DNA of 64,000 bases from Colias croceus (GCF_905220415.1 NC_059551.1:3544001-3608000), one strand, 5' to 3'. Positions 37,757-52,900 are shown, counted from the stretch's first letter. Numbers and translations are program-made. Notes: generated by a model not told the origin, from the sequence alone.

Positions 37757-37956
37757 ATGTACACTCCGTCAGCTACCAACATAACATTCCTGGAAAGCAA
37801 CTTGACTGACAGCGAATACACGCCCTACAAAGATCGAGTCGAGACGTATTTGGTTCCAGTAATATTCGCTATAATATTCATAGTGGGTGTATTGGGAAAT
37901 GGCACCCTTGTTATAGTATACGTACGACACAGGGGAATGAGGAATGCACCGAATAC
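37757..37956 (+). CDS. CCHaR: CCHaR coding exon 1 (N-terminus and TM1)
   Basis: The exon opens at a TTTGTTTCAG acceptor (exon from 37753), so an upstream noncoding exon must exist. The ATG at 37757 is the first in frame and follows AGCC. It encodes the extracellular tail with two N-glycosylation sites, TM1 with the conserved GN pair, and the start of intracellular loop 1. It ends in phase 2 (AC|GTAAGT). Confidence 0.9.
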
Positions 37957-40900
37957 GTAAGTTTTTGTGTATGCTTTATTTCATTGTTATGGTTTATGAC
38001 ATAGTATAGGGTGTATAGAATACACGCCCTACAAGGATCGTGTTGAGACGTATTTGGTTCCCGTGATATTCGCTATAATATTCATAGTGGGTGTATTGGG
38101 AAATGGCACCCTTGTTATAGTATACGTGCGACACAGAGGAATGAGGAATGCACCGAATACGTAAGTTTTTGTGTAGTGTATAGATAAGCGTTTATATTTT
38201 CAAGAAGACAGTTACAGTTTTGCTAGTTAATTGTTAGGGTGCATGATTATGATCTATAAAGAATATACGCATGGAAATGGTACATATTTTATTATACTAA
38301 TAAAAAGAAATTGTATTTTTGAATAGTGAAACCTATCTAGGCAATTTGCTGGGAGTTCAATTTAATTAGAATTTCAATATTTGTGTAGCTGATTTTATTA
38401 TAGCCGTAGGCTGGCCTACAATTATTTTTCATAATTGTAATTGTTATAAAATCATACTGCGTTCATTTAAAAGGTACCATACACAAAAGATATGTTAACC
38501 CTAGTAGTATAAAACACAATCTAAAATATAAAACACTATCTAATATAGCCCTGTAATTGATTTGTAAGCGCTCAACCAATCCATTGTTCAGCTGTCTTTC
38601 AAATAACTAGTATTGCACGAAACGAATACCTCCAGAGAGATATGTAATTACAGAATCGTTTTAGTTTCCTAGATCAATGTACAACATAATACCTCGCTTT
38701 CTAAGACTTATCATTTCGCTTTGTCGAGCGTATTAATGAGTTATTTTTGTGAGAACTCGTATCCTGTTGAGAGAATTTTATACCAAGTATATGGAACGGA
38801 TAAGAAAGGAAATGTAGAACGTGTCGATACAGATTGTGTTATTAAATTTAACTTTTCTATATTATTAAAAGTGAATGTCTGTATTCTGTATGACCTTTAC
38901 AAAATTGTAAATATGCATTTGATCATGTCATTGTGATTTGTGATGATCTTAAGTAAAGTGTTGTGTATTAGCTTGCTTAGGTTTCTGGTACGACTAATCT
39001 TCAACAGTATACCACAGGCAGAGCCGGTGCATAGTTATTAAATTATAAAATTGACTTTAAAGTTTATATTCAACGTGAACAATGATATGTTCAACGTACT
39101 CAACAAATACACGTCCACGACTTCTTCTATCTCGACTAGCTAATGTTAATAAAAAAAAAATACTGATATGCTGAAATTATGAAAATTAAAGATATTTTAT
39201 TACATTACAGAAGCGTTACATTTAGCACGACATTAATTTGCAAATTTCAATTACAAAGCTTAGATACGTTTGTACTCAAGTTCAATACACACTAGTTAAT
39301 ACTATATACATGATTTTATATGGTAAATTAATTTATTTTTAATTAAGCCACTTAAGTGTACAAGCATCATAAAGCAGTTTTGTGAGAGGCTCCTGTCAAC
39401 GTAGTTAATCGGCTTATGGATAAAATTAATACCAATTAATATTATCAATTAGATCGCTGTCTAGCTCGAAATATCTTTTTCTATTTCTTATGTGATTGTA
39501 TCAGTATGTCTGAGATATGTTTAGATTTGGCTCATTATAGAAATAATTAAAACTAATTAATGGAATTTTAGTAAGTAATTAAGGGAATTTTAACATTAAT
39601 GAAACACTGTCTGAGGTTAAAAAGTATTTTACCCGTGGATATATTATTATAACTAAATATGATGATAGCGTTATTTTCAACAGAAATATTATACTAGTGC
39701 CACTTCCTGAGAACTAAGTTGTGCATTACTTATACATAATAGGACATACCTCTACTCTTGATGTACAGTATGTTAATGTATTTTGAGAATATATTCCTTT
39801 AAATACGCTTAGCGCTGAACTTTATTACAAAAGTTGGGTCATTTGTTAGATATTAAAAGTCAATATTAACACTGAAGCGTCCAACCCATTCATCATTCAT
39901 TAAAAGAGTTTTAACACTGTTTGAATTTCTGTAATATTTCAACGGGTTACGCTTTTGTTTTTTTTTTTTTACTTCACAAAGCCATTAATTTTCATAGCAT
40001 TCCTTGTTACAAATATTTTATAATCCATACTAATATTATAAATGCGAAAGTAACTCTGTCTGTCTGTCTGTTACGCTTTCCCGCTTAAACCTCTCTATCG
40101 ATTTTGATGAAATTTGGCACAGAGACTCTTAGTCCCTGAGAAAGAACATAGACATACCTTTTACTGTGAAATAAGTACCACGGGCGAAGCCGGGGCGGAC
40201 CGCTAGTTATCAATATATTATGAAAGGCAGGTGAATGACGTAAGGTAGGAAATAATAACGAAACCTTTAAGTCAAATAACAGTTTATTTTTTTTCAGCTT
40301 ACTTTCTAAACATTATTTGTTATCAATCCTCAATTATATCATCACTAGCTTTCCGCCCGCGGCGTCGCCCGCTTTGTCTAAAACTTAAATTATATACTAA
40401 AACCTTAGTCGATAACCACTCTTCCTATTAAAAAAATACCATCAAAATCTGTTACGTAATTTTCAAGATCTAAGCATATAGACACACAGACTATGGAAAG
40501 CGACTTTGTTTTATACTTTGTAACAAATTTGTAGTGTTTTATTTATAAAATTTGTCACAATGCAATGTTATCAAAACATTTATGTACATTCGCTCTATAT
40601 TACACATTTTTACAGGTACATATTCTCTCTAGCCCTTGCCGATCTGCTGGTGATCCTCATCTGTGTGCCCTTCGTATCCACGATATACACCCTGGAGTCG
40701 TGGCCGTGGGGTGAAGTGATTTGTCGACTATCAGAAACGGGCAAGGACATCAGTATTGGTGTATCCGTTTTCACGTTAACGGCATTGTCGGCGGAGCGGT
40801 ATTGCGCTATTGTGAATCCGTTTCGGAAGCTGCAAGTAAGTAATTTAGTATGAAATTGTATAGTTATGGTACTTATATAGTGATATAATAGGTTATGATT

Positions 40901-43900
40901 AGTAATATTGCTTAGAAGTGCGACCAAATAATAATTTATTATCTCTTTTTTTTCTAATAATAATTTATTATTCGAATTTTCTTTATTATCTCTTAGTTAT
41001 AGTCTTTGTTCACATACGTATATTATTTCACTATCTATTAGTGTACCTTTTTACCCGACTACGGCAAAGCAAAAGGAGGGTTATGATTTTGACAGGCTAT
41101 GTATGTATGTATGTATGTATGTATGTATGTATGTATGTATGTTCATCTGTTCCCTCGTAACGTCTAAACTACTTATCAGAATTTGACAAATGACATATCA
41201 TTAGAAGCGTCTTAATTGTCCGCTGGTTATAGGCTATATGGGGTTTCACAAAATCGAATGTGGCGTCCTCTATTGGACAAAACATACAAAGTAAAAAAAT
41301 AAAGTTAAGATAAATATCCCGTGTTTAGTATCATTTGAAAGCGCTTTCCTTGTACATTTTGAATATATATATATTACTAGCATTTGCTCGTGACTTTACC
41401 TGTATTCATGGGCTGATTGCATATAATTCACATCTTTTCGTCCATAGCTTCTTTATTAGTTCATCAGTTTAACTTTTGTTGATATTATGCCCCCAAATAC
41501 ACTTTAACACCAAAATAGTACAAATAATATACAGTGAAAAAACTAAAACCCAACTACGACAATAACCGGCGCTGAAAAAGTATAAAACAAGATTTCAGAA
41601 TACTGAACTGAACAAAGTTGCTAATGTAGTTGCAAGTAAATGGACACAGTAGACTCTACCAAGATGCCTTCGTTGTAAATTGACAATAATGTCATACAAT
41701 ACTATTCTGAAGTATGCAATATTCCACTATGTAAAGATAAATTTTCATGTTTGGAAAGGCGTAGTCACACGTTGTTGAAGTGCTACGGTAGATAGGTATA
41801 TTATGTAACGTGTGACTACGCCTTTCCAAACATGAAAATTTATCTTTACATAGTGGAATATTGCATACTTCAGAATAGTATTGTATGACATTATTGTCAA
41901 TTTACAACGAAGGCATCTTGGTAGAGTCTACTGTGTCCATTTACTTGCAACTACATTAGCAACTTTGTTCAGTTCAGTATTCTGAAATCTTGTTTTATAC
42001 TTTTTCAGCGCCGGTTATTGTCGTAGTTGGGTTTTAGTTTTTTCACTGTATATTATAATTGACGTAGTATTCATTAATTTCGAAAATTGCATCACTAACT
42101 GAAAGATACCTTATTATAAATAGATAAATAAATAATATTAAATTAGTTTATTAACTAAAAACTAAAACTGTAGCAGCAAATAATGTAATACAACATTCTA
42201 ATATATTACGACTATTCTTTCTGCTTGGCTAATTAAACTAAACAAAAAATACATATTCCAATAATTGCACGTATAATAAAATGGTTCTTTTTATCTTACT
42301 GTGTAAATGTACCAAAAAACTTCTTGCAAACATTTTATCACTATTCGCAGGACCATTTATGAGGTAAAATAACTTTTCCAGAACGATTTTCTGGATTTAT
42401 GTTTCAGCACTTTTATTTTTAGATTCTAGAAAAATTTTCAAGCCGATTAGGTTGTCTAGTTCTATCTGTAGAAGTACCTACTATTAGGCGAATTGAAGTG
42501 ACATACTAGTTTTAAAGTCGAAAGTTAGATCTCGAATCACTTCGGTAAAGTTGTAAGATGTTTGACGTTCACATCTTTACTTCGAGAACAAAATTCTGAG
42601 TCTTTATTTCGCTTTGAATGCAAAGAAATTTTGATAAAATTGTAAAAGCGTAGAGGTATTTTGTGTTATATGGGAATGTTCATTGATTTTCGAGTGTTTA
42701 ATTTATAATCCACATTTAAACCTGAAAAATAATTTACAAATTCAAAATAAAACAGTGCGTGTTCGTTTCAGTAAATCACGACAACTTGTTTTGGATTTCA
42801 AAATACAAACATTTTATGAGGATTTAAATAAATCCAATTAAACATAAGTAGGTAATCAAATATTCCTCGATTGATTCGTACCTATATTCGTTTGGACATT
42901 TAAAACAAAGCGTGGGTTGTTCACAACTCTAATGCTTAATAAGAAACCATATAATCTTTGATAGAGTCTTTATAAAGGCGTATAATAGTTCAATAATGAG
43001 AACAGCTTGCATGTTGCGATATCATTAGACCAGTAATAGTCCTCATTTTCCCAAATTCTATTACGGGAATAATTTCTCTATGTCAGAGAAAATGTGTTCG
43101 AAGCATCTATTTATTGTAATTGTTGGGAAAGTCGTTGCCATTGTCTTCTTTTGGGAGCAAAAAAACCACTAAACTAATGATGGTAATGTGTGGAATATAA
43201 CACACTGTTGATGTAAGATTAGAATTTAACTTGATCGAAGAATCGTAGAATCTTGTTTTTTTGTACGCGCTAATCTGTGGAACTACTGGTCCGATTTGAA
43301 AAATTCTTTCGGTGTTAGATGAAAAACAACGCGAACAAAAATATTATTGTTAAAGCAGTACACGTTCCGTTTCCGTTCGTTATTTTCATTCCTTTCAATT
43401 GAAAAATCTTTCTTATAAATGACTTTAAATGCAATAACTTTGTCTAAATAAAATTATCAAGTTTGTTAGTAAAATATGATAAATTTTAAAGAAGTTGCTA
43501 GTAAAGTAAAGAAGTTACAACCTCCAGGGGATACATCTTTGTCCTGTTATATGAAATACTATTTGTGTTTCATTTTATTCGTTTCTTGTTGTAACAAGGT
43601 TTAGTATTCGGTACTATAGGGAACTTATCTAAGAATAATAAAACCGTCGGATAAAAATCTTTGAATATAAACGAAATAAATACAGAACCTTATGGCAGTC
43701 TGAACCAATTTATTTTAATTCAATATACTTATTATTTCACTAAAATTAATATTTCACAATATTCAGCAATAACTCTGTCCGTATTTTGTTTTAAGAACCC
43801 TTATAATATTAGGATAGAAGGATATCTCAAAATAATATGTATTATGATTTTTTAAATTATATCTTTAATATATATAAATCTCGTGTCACAATGTTTGTCC

Positions 43901-46900
43901 TCAATGGACTCCTAAACCACTTAACCGATTATAATAAAATTCGCACACCATGTGCAGTTCGATCCAACTTGAGAGATAGGATAGTTTAAACATGCCAACC
44001 AACCACGCCAACCACGGGCGAAGCCGGGGCGGACCACTAGTTATAATATAGAATAACATGAATTAAATACAGTAAAGTACTTTGTTTACTAGATAAAATA
44101 AATCACATATTTACGCCTTAATGTTGTTATGGTCAGTCACACTTTGTCCTTTACTATTATATATGCTGTGTCCTAGTTTTTGTTTGTTTTCACAAAAAAA
44201 AACCTTGTTATTATGTAGCTGTTCACAAATTGCGTTGCTTAGTTTAGAATCCCACAAGAAAATTACAAATTGTGTAGGATTTATTATTTCAAGTTTAGTT
44301 TCAGGAGTTGTGGAATACTAAATAGTGTAGAATCTAATTGCTTAAATATGTTAGTGTTCGGCTACTGGAGTAATTTCAATTTTCATTAATATGCATAATG
44401 TTTTGTATTACTACCCACTATATCAATTAATTTACTCAGTTTAGATCATAGAGGAGAGTAATAGGTTATGGGTTAGATGTAGTAAGTATATTAAGTAGTA
44501 CAAATGAAACATATTTCATTCCTCATGCTCGAATGATATAAAATTCATTTCGGTTACTTGAACGGTCTCTAATAAAGAGCTTGGCTGCGAAAAAGTCATC
44601 ATATTGGTACTTTGTCATATTTATTAAGAAAGCCTTTTGTCAGCACGTTGCATATCTACAATATTAAGCTTAAATAAAAATAAAACCACAAATTTAAATA
44701 TACTTTTAATTCATCACAGTTCATTCTTTAACTCGAAAAAGAAATGAAACGTTTTTAAAAACTGTTTTCTCACTGAAAACTGGTTTGAACCGTCGCGTCG
44801 TGACTCGTGATAAACAATCTTGAATGAAAGTCGCTGGATGTTATCAAATATTCAAGCTTCATCTTTCACTCTTCAGTTTTTTTCATTCAAATCGTTGCAG
44901 TGGTTTAGACAAGACTTAGTGAAGACGAGACAGACAAACAAGCAAAGTTATTTTCGTATTTATTAGTTATTTAGAATTTATAATAATATAGTAGAGATAT
45001 ATCAAATAACAACACAGATTTCTTGCTTGTACATTTGGATTTGTTATTACGTTTAAACTGTACTAAATTATTTGACCACGTTTGAAAAATATATCGAGCT
45101 ACATATTTTATTTTTGTTTTATGTCTATATCTTTGTCACGAAAAGCGACTACTAGGTACTAATTCATACATTTGTTACAGTTAAGAAAACTTCCATTAGT
45201 CTGCGCAACATTTATCTGGGGTGCTGCTCTTATATTCGCGGCCCCTGCTGCCATGTTCTCCAACACAATAACAGCACAAATACATAATAATGTGACCATT
45301 TTGTACTGTTCCCCGTATCCATTGGAATGGAAAAATTATCCCAAGTAAGTGATATGTCCCAGATATGTTACGGTTACAGTTTATTTTTATATTTTTATTC
45401 GCGTAGATTGTATTTACATGCGTTGTGTAGTTTGTTATGTTGTTTGTGTTGAGATTATATAATATAACGTTAGGAATAACTATGATAATTAAAGCCGTAA
45501 CTCAATGACAAATCTCTTGAATTATAGCAGTTTTCTCAAATAGACCAATTATTCTCTTTATTAATGGTATACAATATTTATTTATTCATGAAAGTTCACT
45601 GTTAGCGGATTTCAAGTTCAGTCTAGTTTTCCGGCGCGGAAACTCCATGAATGTAATTTTATTAGAATCTATCCATAAACAATATGATGGAGCAGTAAAT
45701 GTAGGTATATAAATTAATAGTGTTCTCATGTTGGTTCATTATGCTTATAGCATCTTGCTTCGTTTTATGTTACTACATCCAAAATGGTAATATTCTAAAG
45801 AAAGTGTAGTAGATACTACTTAACTATAATAAAACATTAAGGTTTTATTTATTTTGATAAATAAATTTAATTTCTACGACTTTATTACAAACATATGTAA
45901 AACAAAATAGAGATAACTGAAGACTTACGCCATTAAAAATAACATATTCACAAAATTACGACCGCTTCTTAAAATTTAACGCCTACTCTAAGTATCGCGC
46001 ACATATTCCCATAAACAATTATACTATCGAGCAGACGCTAATACTTAAAAATGATAAAAAAATGATTTTATTTATATGAACCAATCACAATTTATTTTGT
46101 GATTGCTAGATATGCAACTGTCCTAAAATTGTATACCTACTTTTAAATCTTTGTAAATATAATATGAAACTTATTAAAATCAGAGCTGTGTTATATAGAC
46201 ATAGCAGTTCCCATTTTCGCCAGAGAGAGAACTCTCGCATTTGGTGTATTCTCCATGCTTATTTAATTCACCTTAAATATTATGCTTTTGGCAAAATATA
46301 TCCTAACAAAAATTCTTGTTTTTTTCTCTACCACTACACATCTTTCCAGATGGATGACACTCGCAAAAGCGATAATATACTACGCGCTACCGCTGCTTGT
46401 GATATCGTTTTTCTATTCGCTGATGGCCCGCCGGTTACTCGCGAGCACGCGGGAGATGCCCGGCGCGTTGCATGCGGGACAGGGCGAAGCGCAGGCGAAG
46501 GCGAGGAAGTCTGTAGCGTGTATGGTGCTTATATTTGTTATTGGTGAGTTAATTGTATAATAGGTTTATCATTGTGAGTTCCTATATTCGTTAAAAGCTC
46601 GCCGGTAACTTGTGAGAACGCGGGAGATGCCCGGCGCGTTACACGCGGGACAGGGCGAAGCGCAGGCGAAGGCGAGGAAGTCTGTAGCGTGTATGGTGCT
46701 TATTTTTGTTATTGGTGAGTTAATTGTATAATAGCTTAAGGGGAGGCTCGCTATCATATATTTCTGGCACTGAGAGACCGGTTAGACCGCTACGCGGTGC
46801 TAGACGCTAACACAGCTGTAATAATCGCGTGCGTTCTTTGATGGCGTTCGAGCTCGAAAGTAAATATAATATCGAAACTAAACTAATCCCAAGATATTTT

Positions 46901-49900
46901 TTCTATATACTAAGTATAGAAAAAATATCTTGGGATTGGACAGTAAACTATATTTTCTTACTGTAAACATTTATTTTAGACATAAAGTCCAAGTAAATAT
47001 TTAAAAAATGTAATAATGCTTAAAAAAGGCATAATTTTTCTATTCTGTAAAGGCTCGTAGGTTACTCGCGAGCACGCGGTAGATGATAATTTTATGTTTA
47101 TATTTTTTTCTAATAACATGTGCTTGTGAGAATGTACGTAGCATTAACAGTTTGGTAGATTTCATTTATTCTCTTATTCAGTTCTCACCACATTGAATGG
47201 ATAATAATCTTCATAAATTACAAATATCAATCCTCATAGTATATGAATAACAACTGTCACAGAAGCAATATTCCCTGTTCGTTGATGATAAGAACATGTT
47301 AAAGTACTTTGAAATTTTGAGCCCAAATGTTCACTGAAACTCACTCGTCTAAATAATTAATTGTGACTAAAATAATTAAAGTGTGATTTGACAACTATTA
47401 ATAGTAATATTTATAAGTAATGTTTATTTTGAAGATACAAATTAAACAAGTGAAAAAATTGGAACTTGCGTCTTCTGTATGAATGTTATAAAACTAAACT
47501 ATCAAATATTTTGTACATATTTAAAGTTCCTATTTTAATTTCCTATTTCTTAAAACACCAAATATCAAAACATCAAACTTAAAATTATTATCTTACGAAA
47601 TTAGGTTCGGAATAAATAATCTCTCGCGACTAAATGTAGCTTAAGGCCGTGTACGCGGTCCGTGCGCTGTTTGGCTCAAATATGTGATTTTTCAAACAAG
47701 ATTGTCCATCAACCACTTATCTTACAAACATATGAATTACTAATAATTTTAGGAAATTTTATTGTCTATATAGTTAATTAAGAGTTTTTTTCAATTAATA
47801 CAGTATTTGTGAATACCATCAAGATAACTGAGCCGATGATTACTTGATTTCGCTTTTAGTGTCAATTTCGAAGCTAAAAATATCTGAAATCGCTGACAGA
47901 TCTAACACACAATTTTTTTTAACTAACTGCAAAAATCCTTATTAAAATAGTTAGTTAAAAGATTTTTTTATTTTGGACTCCTAACTTACGAAATTAAAAT
48001 CCGAACAATGTGAATTTTTTTAGAAATTATAGTCGACAAAATGATTATTTTCACCAAGATATTTGACTTAGTTTAATATAATTTTTACATATTGCAATAA
48101 AAGAACGTCTTACTTATAAGATAAAATTTAAAAAATCAACTAAGGTACCTCTATTATTTTTCTACAATTTTTTTTAAAGTACTATAAAACACTGCGCGCG
48201 ACCCGATTAAAATCAGTCGGCAGCGAGCCTTTCCAGAGAGAGGACATGTTGCTCGGCGCTCTCCTGTGGACCTATGCTGTTCATAGTAAAAGGATAGCGC
48301 AAGCCGCGATCTATCGTAATAGATCGCGGAGATTTTGACTTGCGTTAAATTGAATAAGCCCTCTTAATAATCAATCAAGTTCAGGCTTTCTGTCATCTTA
48401 AAATTATGAACCTAATAAATTGAATAAACATAACATTTACACAATTTTGTAATATATCTGTAATTTTATAAGTATATATACTTAATTAAACTTTTATGAA
48501 TAGGATCCATACTGATTTATTTTCAGTTTTTTTACGGATTGTATAGAGATTAATATCACGTAAAAGTCATCTAGAAAAAGGATATCCAGTTATTAGAACT
48601 TTTACAATAAAGAAATAAAAAAAAAACTTGATTTCTACGAAGTGTTTGTAAGGTTTGACGACCACGCACATTTTCACAGACTAATTGAATATTTATAGAA
48701 AAAATAGTTCAAAACTCCTAAAAGGTTTTCAATATCCCTTCAAACATAGGATTATCGCAAAAACTATTTGGTGCGATGTAAATAAATATTTCTTTTTACT
48801 CACATAATTATTTAATCTTCCCGCGGCTTTATTACTATGAAAAACCAATTATGATCATACAATAGGTAGTGTTTAATCCATTGTAGGTATTAGGTATTCC
48901 GTAGACAAAGGGAACCTAGCTCAAACCACTATTCTCCATAGATTGGTAGTTTTAACAATAGGCCAGGGTTTTTGGGATTATATGGAAGTTCGATTAACCT
49001 TTTTGTATATAAAAATTAAAAGATATATGGTACATAATCGAGTAGGTGTTGTCGTGATTTAGTAGATTAGTTCTGTTCCTACTTTGAATTTAATTATTTG
49101 GGAAAACTCTACATCATACAAACATCTATTCAAACCTAATATTTTTAATTTGTTTAAGTATACATTTTCTATATTATATTTAGTAGTATTATACTATTAT
49201 TATTATATTATAAAAGTAGAGTAAGTAACTCTTTACTCTACCAAAAAAAAAACTGAATAATATGTTATCGGATGACGTATCTGATCGAAATTAAAATTAT
49301 CCTTGAGTTACTACTAATATAATATTACATGATAAGCTTTGCCCGCGACTTCGCGTAGGAGTCGATAAAACGCGGAAATTCCCGCGTAATTTTCAACATT
49401 TCATCTATGCTCCACTTCTATTGAACGAAGCGTAAAGTTATATAGCTAAAGCCTGTGGCTAAAGCCTTCCTCGATAAATGGGCTATTCAGTACTTCAATA
49501 ATTTTATATTTCATACCGGCAGTTGTAAACTGCTTCGGCCAAAGAAATAAAAATCTTTTCAGTTTCGAACAACATATTTTTTACATTTCTTCAAATTACA
49601 TTAATCATTTGAAGCATCGTGCATTGAGATTGAGATTATCGAAAATAAACTTTCCATGTCGTGGAATCGAAGTAGCCAAAAATAATCACTATTGATTTTT
49701 CATTCTTCCAATACAATCAAAACAAATCTTTATAAGCAGTTCGATTTTTTTAAAATAAATAAAGGAATGTTTCTTGGCTGCCAAATTTGCAATCTCCAGT
49801 ATCTAAAGTACTTTTTTTCCCGTACATTTCCAACATACATACAATATGTATACATGACGTATGTATGTATGTAGGTTTGTGCTGTTTGTGCACGTTGCAC

Positions 49901-52900
49901 TAATGTCCCCAAGCCTTTGCCCTGCCCTTTAAGGAAACATTAATCAATATCTCATCGCCGCTAAGTAAACATAATCACTCAATGTTGTTTAAACATAAGT
50001 AACACTGCACTCAAAGTGAATTGAAAGAAATTAGCAGCTTGACTGTATATGGGTAAAACATATTGAACTTTTATAATTTACAGTTACCTTTTAGCAGACC
50101 TTGTAATTTTCCTGGATTCGCATTTGTCACCTTATTATGAAAAATGTGAAAGTTTTTGAAAGTGGGATGGCTATATAAAATGTTTGGTGCTCTTACGTTT
50201 TACGTCTAAAATTAAAAATAGTAGATCAGATCTGAAATAAATTTGGCCCAGAAAAAGATTACTGTATTGAATAAAGGCTTTTTATCAGGATACTATAGAT
50301 GGAAAGACTATCAGTTGTGTGATTATTCCAGTACAACAAAGCGTTTGTAATGAAAAGAGAGATGTAGTCATGTAGATTCACATATATTATATCCATTAAG
50401 TTATTATTATACCGCCAAAGTTAAACCAATCATAATATTACATTAAATTTGATAAACTGAAAATTGAAAATACTAATAATTTTCGATTCAAGCATTTTTC
50501 ATTAAAACTACAATAATAGATAACAATTTGAGTTGAAAACCAAATTAAATGTTATCATTATTTAAGAAAATTAAATCCGAAAGCTCCGGAAACGCCCACG
50601 AATCCAAGAATTTTTTTGAATGCTCCTTATTATTCGCTGTTTGACATATTAAATTGAACAAATTGAATTTTTAATTTAACTTGATTTTATTTCATTACGT
50701 GTTTTGAATAGATTAAAAATAGCAATAATAACAATATTTTAACAATGCTGTGTATCGACACTTACTAAATGTTACTTGTAAATTCGATACTAGAATGTCT
50801 TACAGTACCATACCATACGTAGTATATTTTAAGAATAATTAATTATTTTTTCTTGTTTCAGTATTTTTCATATGCTTCCTACCCTACCATGCTCTGGAGA
50901 TGTGGTTCTATCTCTCACCAACCGCTCAAACTGACTACAACGATTGGATCCACGCTCTCAGAATAATGGGATTCTGTTTAAGGTAACGTTCGAAAAACTG
51001 AGAAAGTTTATATTAGTATGATGAAGGATATTTCCTAAGTAATTTACATTTTAACTCGACTCAAAAGTTTGATGCTCTTTTGGAAAAGTTGGAACGCTCA
51101 TTATGAGAGCTTATTTTGTAGAGCCCCTTGATTTAATGTGGAGAATGTTTATAATATCCTAACTATAACAATGTGTATTTGTATGAATTTTGATATTAGT
51201 AATAGCTTTGTTAAATAACCAGAATGATTAAAATATGGAAAAAAATCTGTCGATATATTTTCTGCTGCGTAAAACACTATTTTTTTATTTTTTATTAACA
51301 AATTATACTAAATCTAACATTCTTTAAACTAAAGCATTAATGGCTGCTGTACACGGGTAAAGTAAACGGTATAATGAAATAGCATACTACTCTACCAGTT
51401 TTCAGTACTCAGTTTTAGTAGAAATTTTAGTACTCTAACAATAGTGTCTACATTAGTATAATATAGGATAGTTGGTACTCTACCGCTCTACTGTACCGTT
51501 TACTCTACCCGTGTACAGCGGCCATAAGACTGATTGCGAAAGTATTTAATTACATTCACGGGTGAATCTGTATGCGGAAATGATAAAGCCCAAACAAAAC
51601 AAATTTAACAGAAAGTTTTCCCCATAAAATTAAAGGAGATCTCAGAGGTCTCACCACGGAAAGTTGAAATAATTTTCACGGTTAAACTCCTCCTGTTATC
51701 CTTAACACTTTGTTCGTCATATTTGACGGAGAATAAAATTATAATTAAAATTTATTTCGAAGCTTTACCCAAAATAAACCCATGAACATATTAACGATAA
51801 ACGCAGTCCTATTTTATTTAACATTATGTTTATTCCTAATGCTTACGCAAATGACAATGACGCACTTGTATTTCAAGTAGTTCAGCTGAATTTAGTCCAT
51901 TCTAATTCACAATGCTAATTACTTTAATATTATAAGTGCGAAAATCTGTCTAATATGCTTTTAAAACTAAATAGAACATATAAATACCGGTTATCAATAT
52001 TATTAGAGTTTGCGATTCTTTTTAATGTAGGTAAACTGAACAAATTTTTATTTCATTTTATTCTTTTGTTTTATCGTATGTTAACTTTGATTTTTAACCG
52101 ACTCCAAAAAAGAGGAATCTCAATTCGGTCGGTATATTTTTTTATCTTTGGTAATAATTAATGTCTGCAATATTTTTAATTGGCAAAAAAAAAACTTTAA
52201 GCAAAGTTTAGCAAAGTTAGTGAGGAAAAATTATTGCAACGTTATGGCTCAGTCAATTATTTGTGTGTGGTTAGATTGAACCAATATGCGGAATCCGATC
52301 GGGGTTTGGTTAAATGGGAGATAAAAGTAAATTGAATAGCGCCTGTTTGAACAACCTGCTGCTATTACTTAACCGGAATGTTCAATAAAACCTTTTAGTT
52401 TTAGTTCAATATCTATTGCAAAAATAGTTATCAATTTTATAGTCTGAAAAATTAAAGTAATTTTAAATAACTTTGAGATAGATAGGCGATATTTTTTTAT
52501 GTATTTTGTTTTAAAATGTGTTTAAGTATTTTTTATAAGTAACAGAAAAATAATTTCATACGATACCATTGATGTTAATTTCACGTTTTATATTCTTTTA
52601 CATGAATAATTATCGATTGATTTGATAATATAACTGTGAAGGTATTTTTAAATAATGGCGTCGCAAGTTAGACAAAATACACATCTTTTCATTACCCGGT
52701 GACATGAAAAGAAAAATATATAAATCACAGTTCACGTAAAATGTCCGAATAGAATCTAACGAGCCAGAAAAATTTAATCTTATTGTATATAGACTTTACA
52801 ATCTTTCGACGACGAAATCAATTCTTGGTATCGAAGTTATTCCGTTATTCTTACTGGAGTTAAATTAAATTTAGATTCCAACACTTTTTCATTTTCATCA

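Noticed and set aside
40918..41160. 80-residue ORF ending in CMYVCMYV repeats
   Set aside because: The tail is the translated (TGTA)n microsatellite within an intronic repeat.
41524..42056. hAT element based on CAGTG...CACTG ends
   Set aside because: The 8 bases outside are inverted, not directly repeated, so no 8-bp target duplication is present.
46164..46547. 127-residue plus-strand ORF over exon 4
   Set aside because: It is a different frame from the receptor and crosses the exon 4 acceptor. The frame beginning at 46350 matches GPCR TM5-TM6.
46582..46714. Alternative, mutually exclusive exon 4
   Set aside because: It lacks an acceptor and TM5, and has an in-frame TAA near its start, so it cannot replace exon 4.
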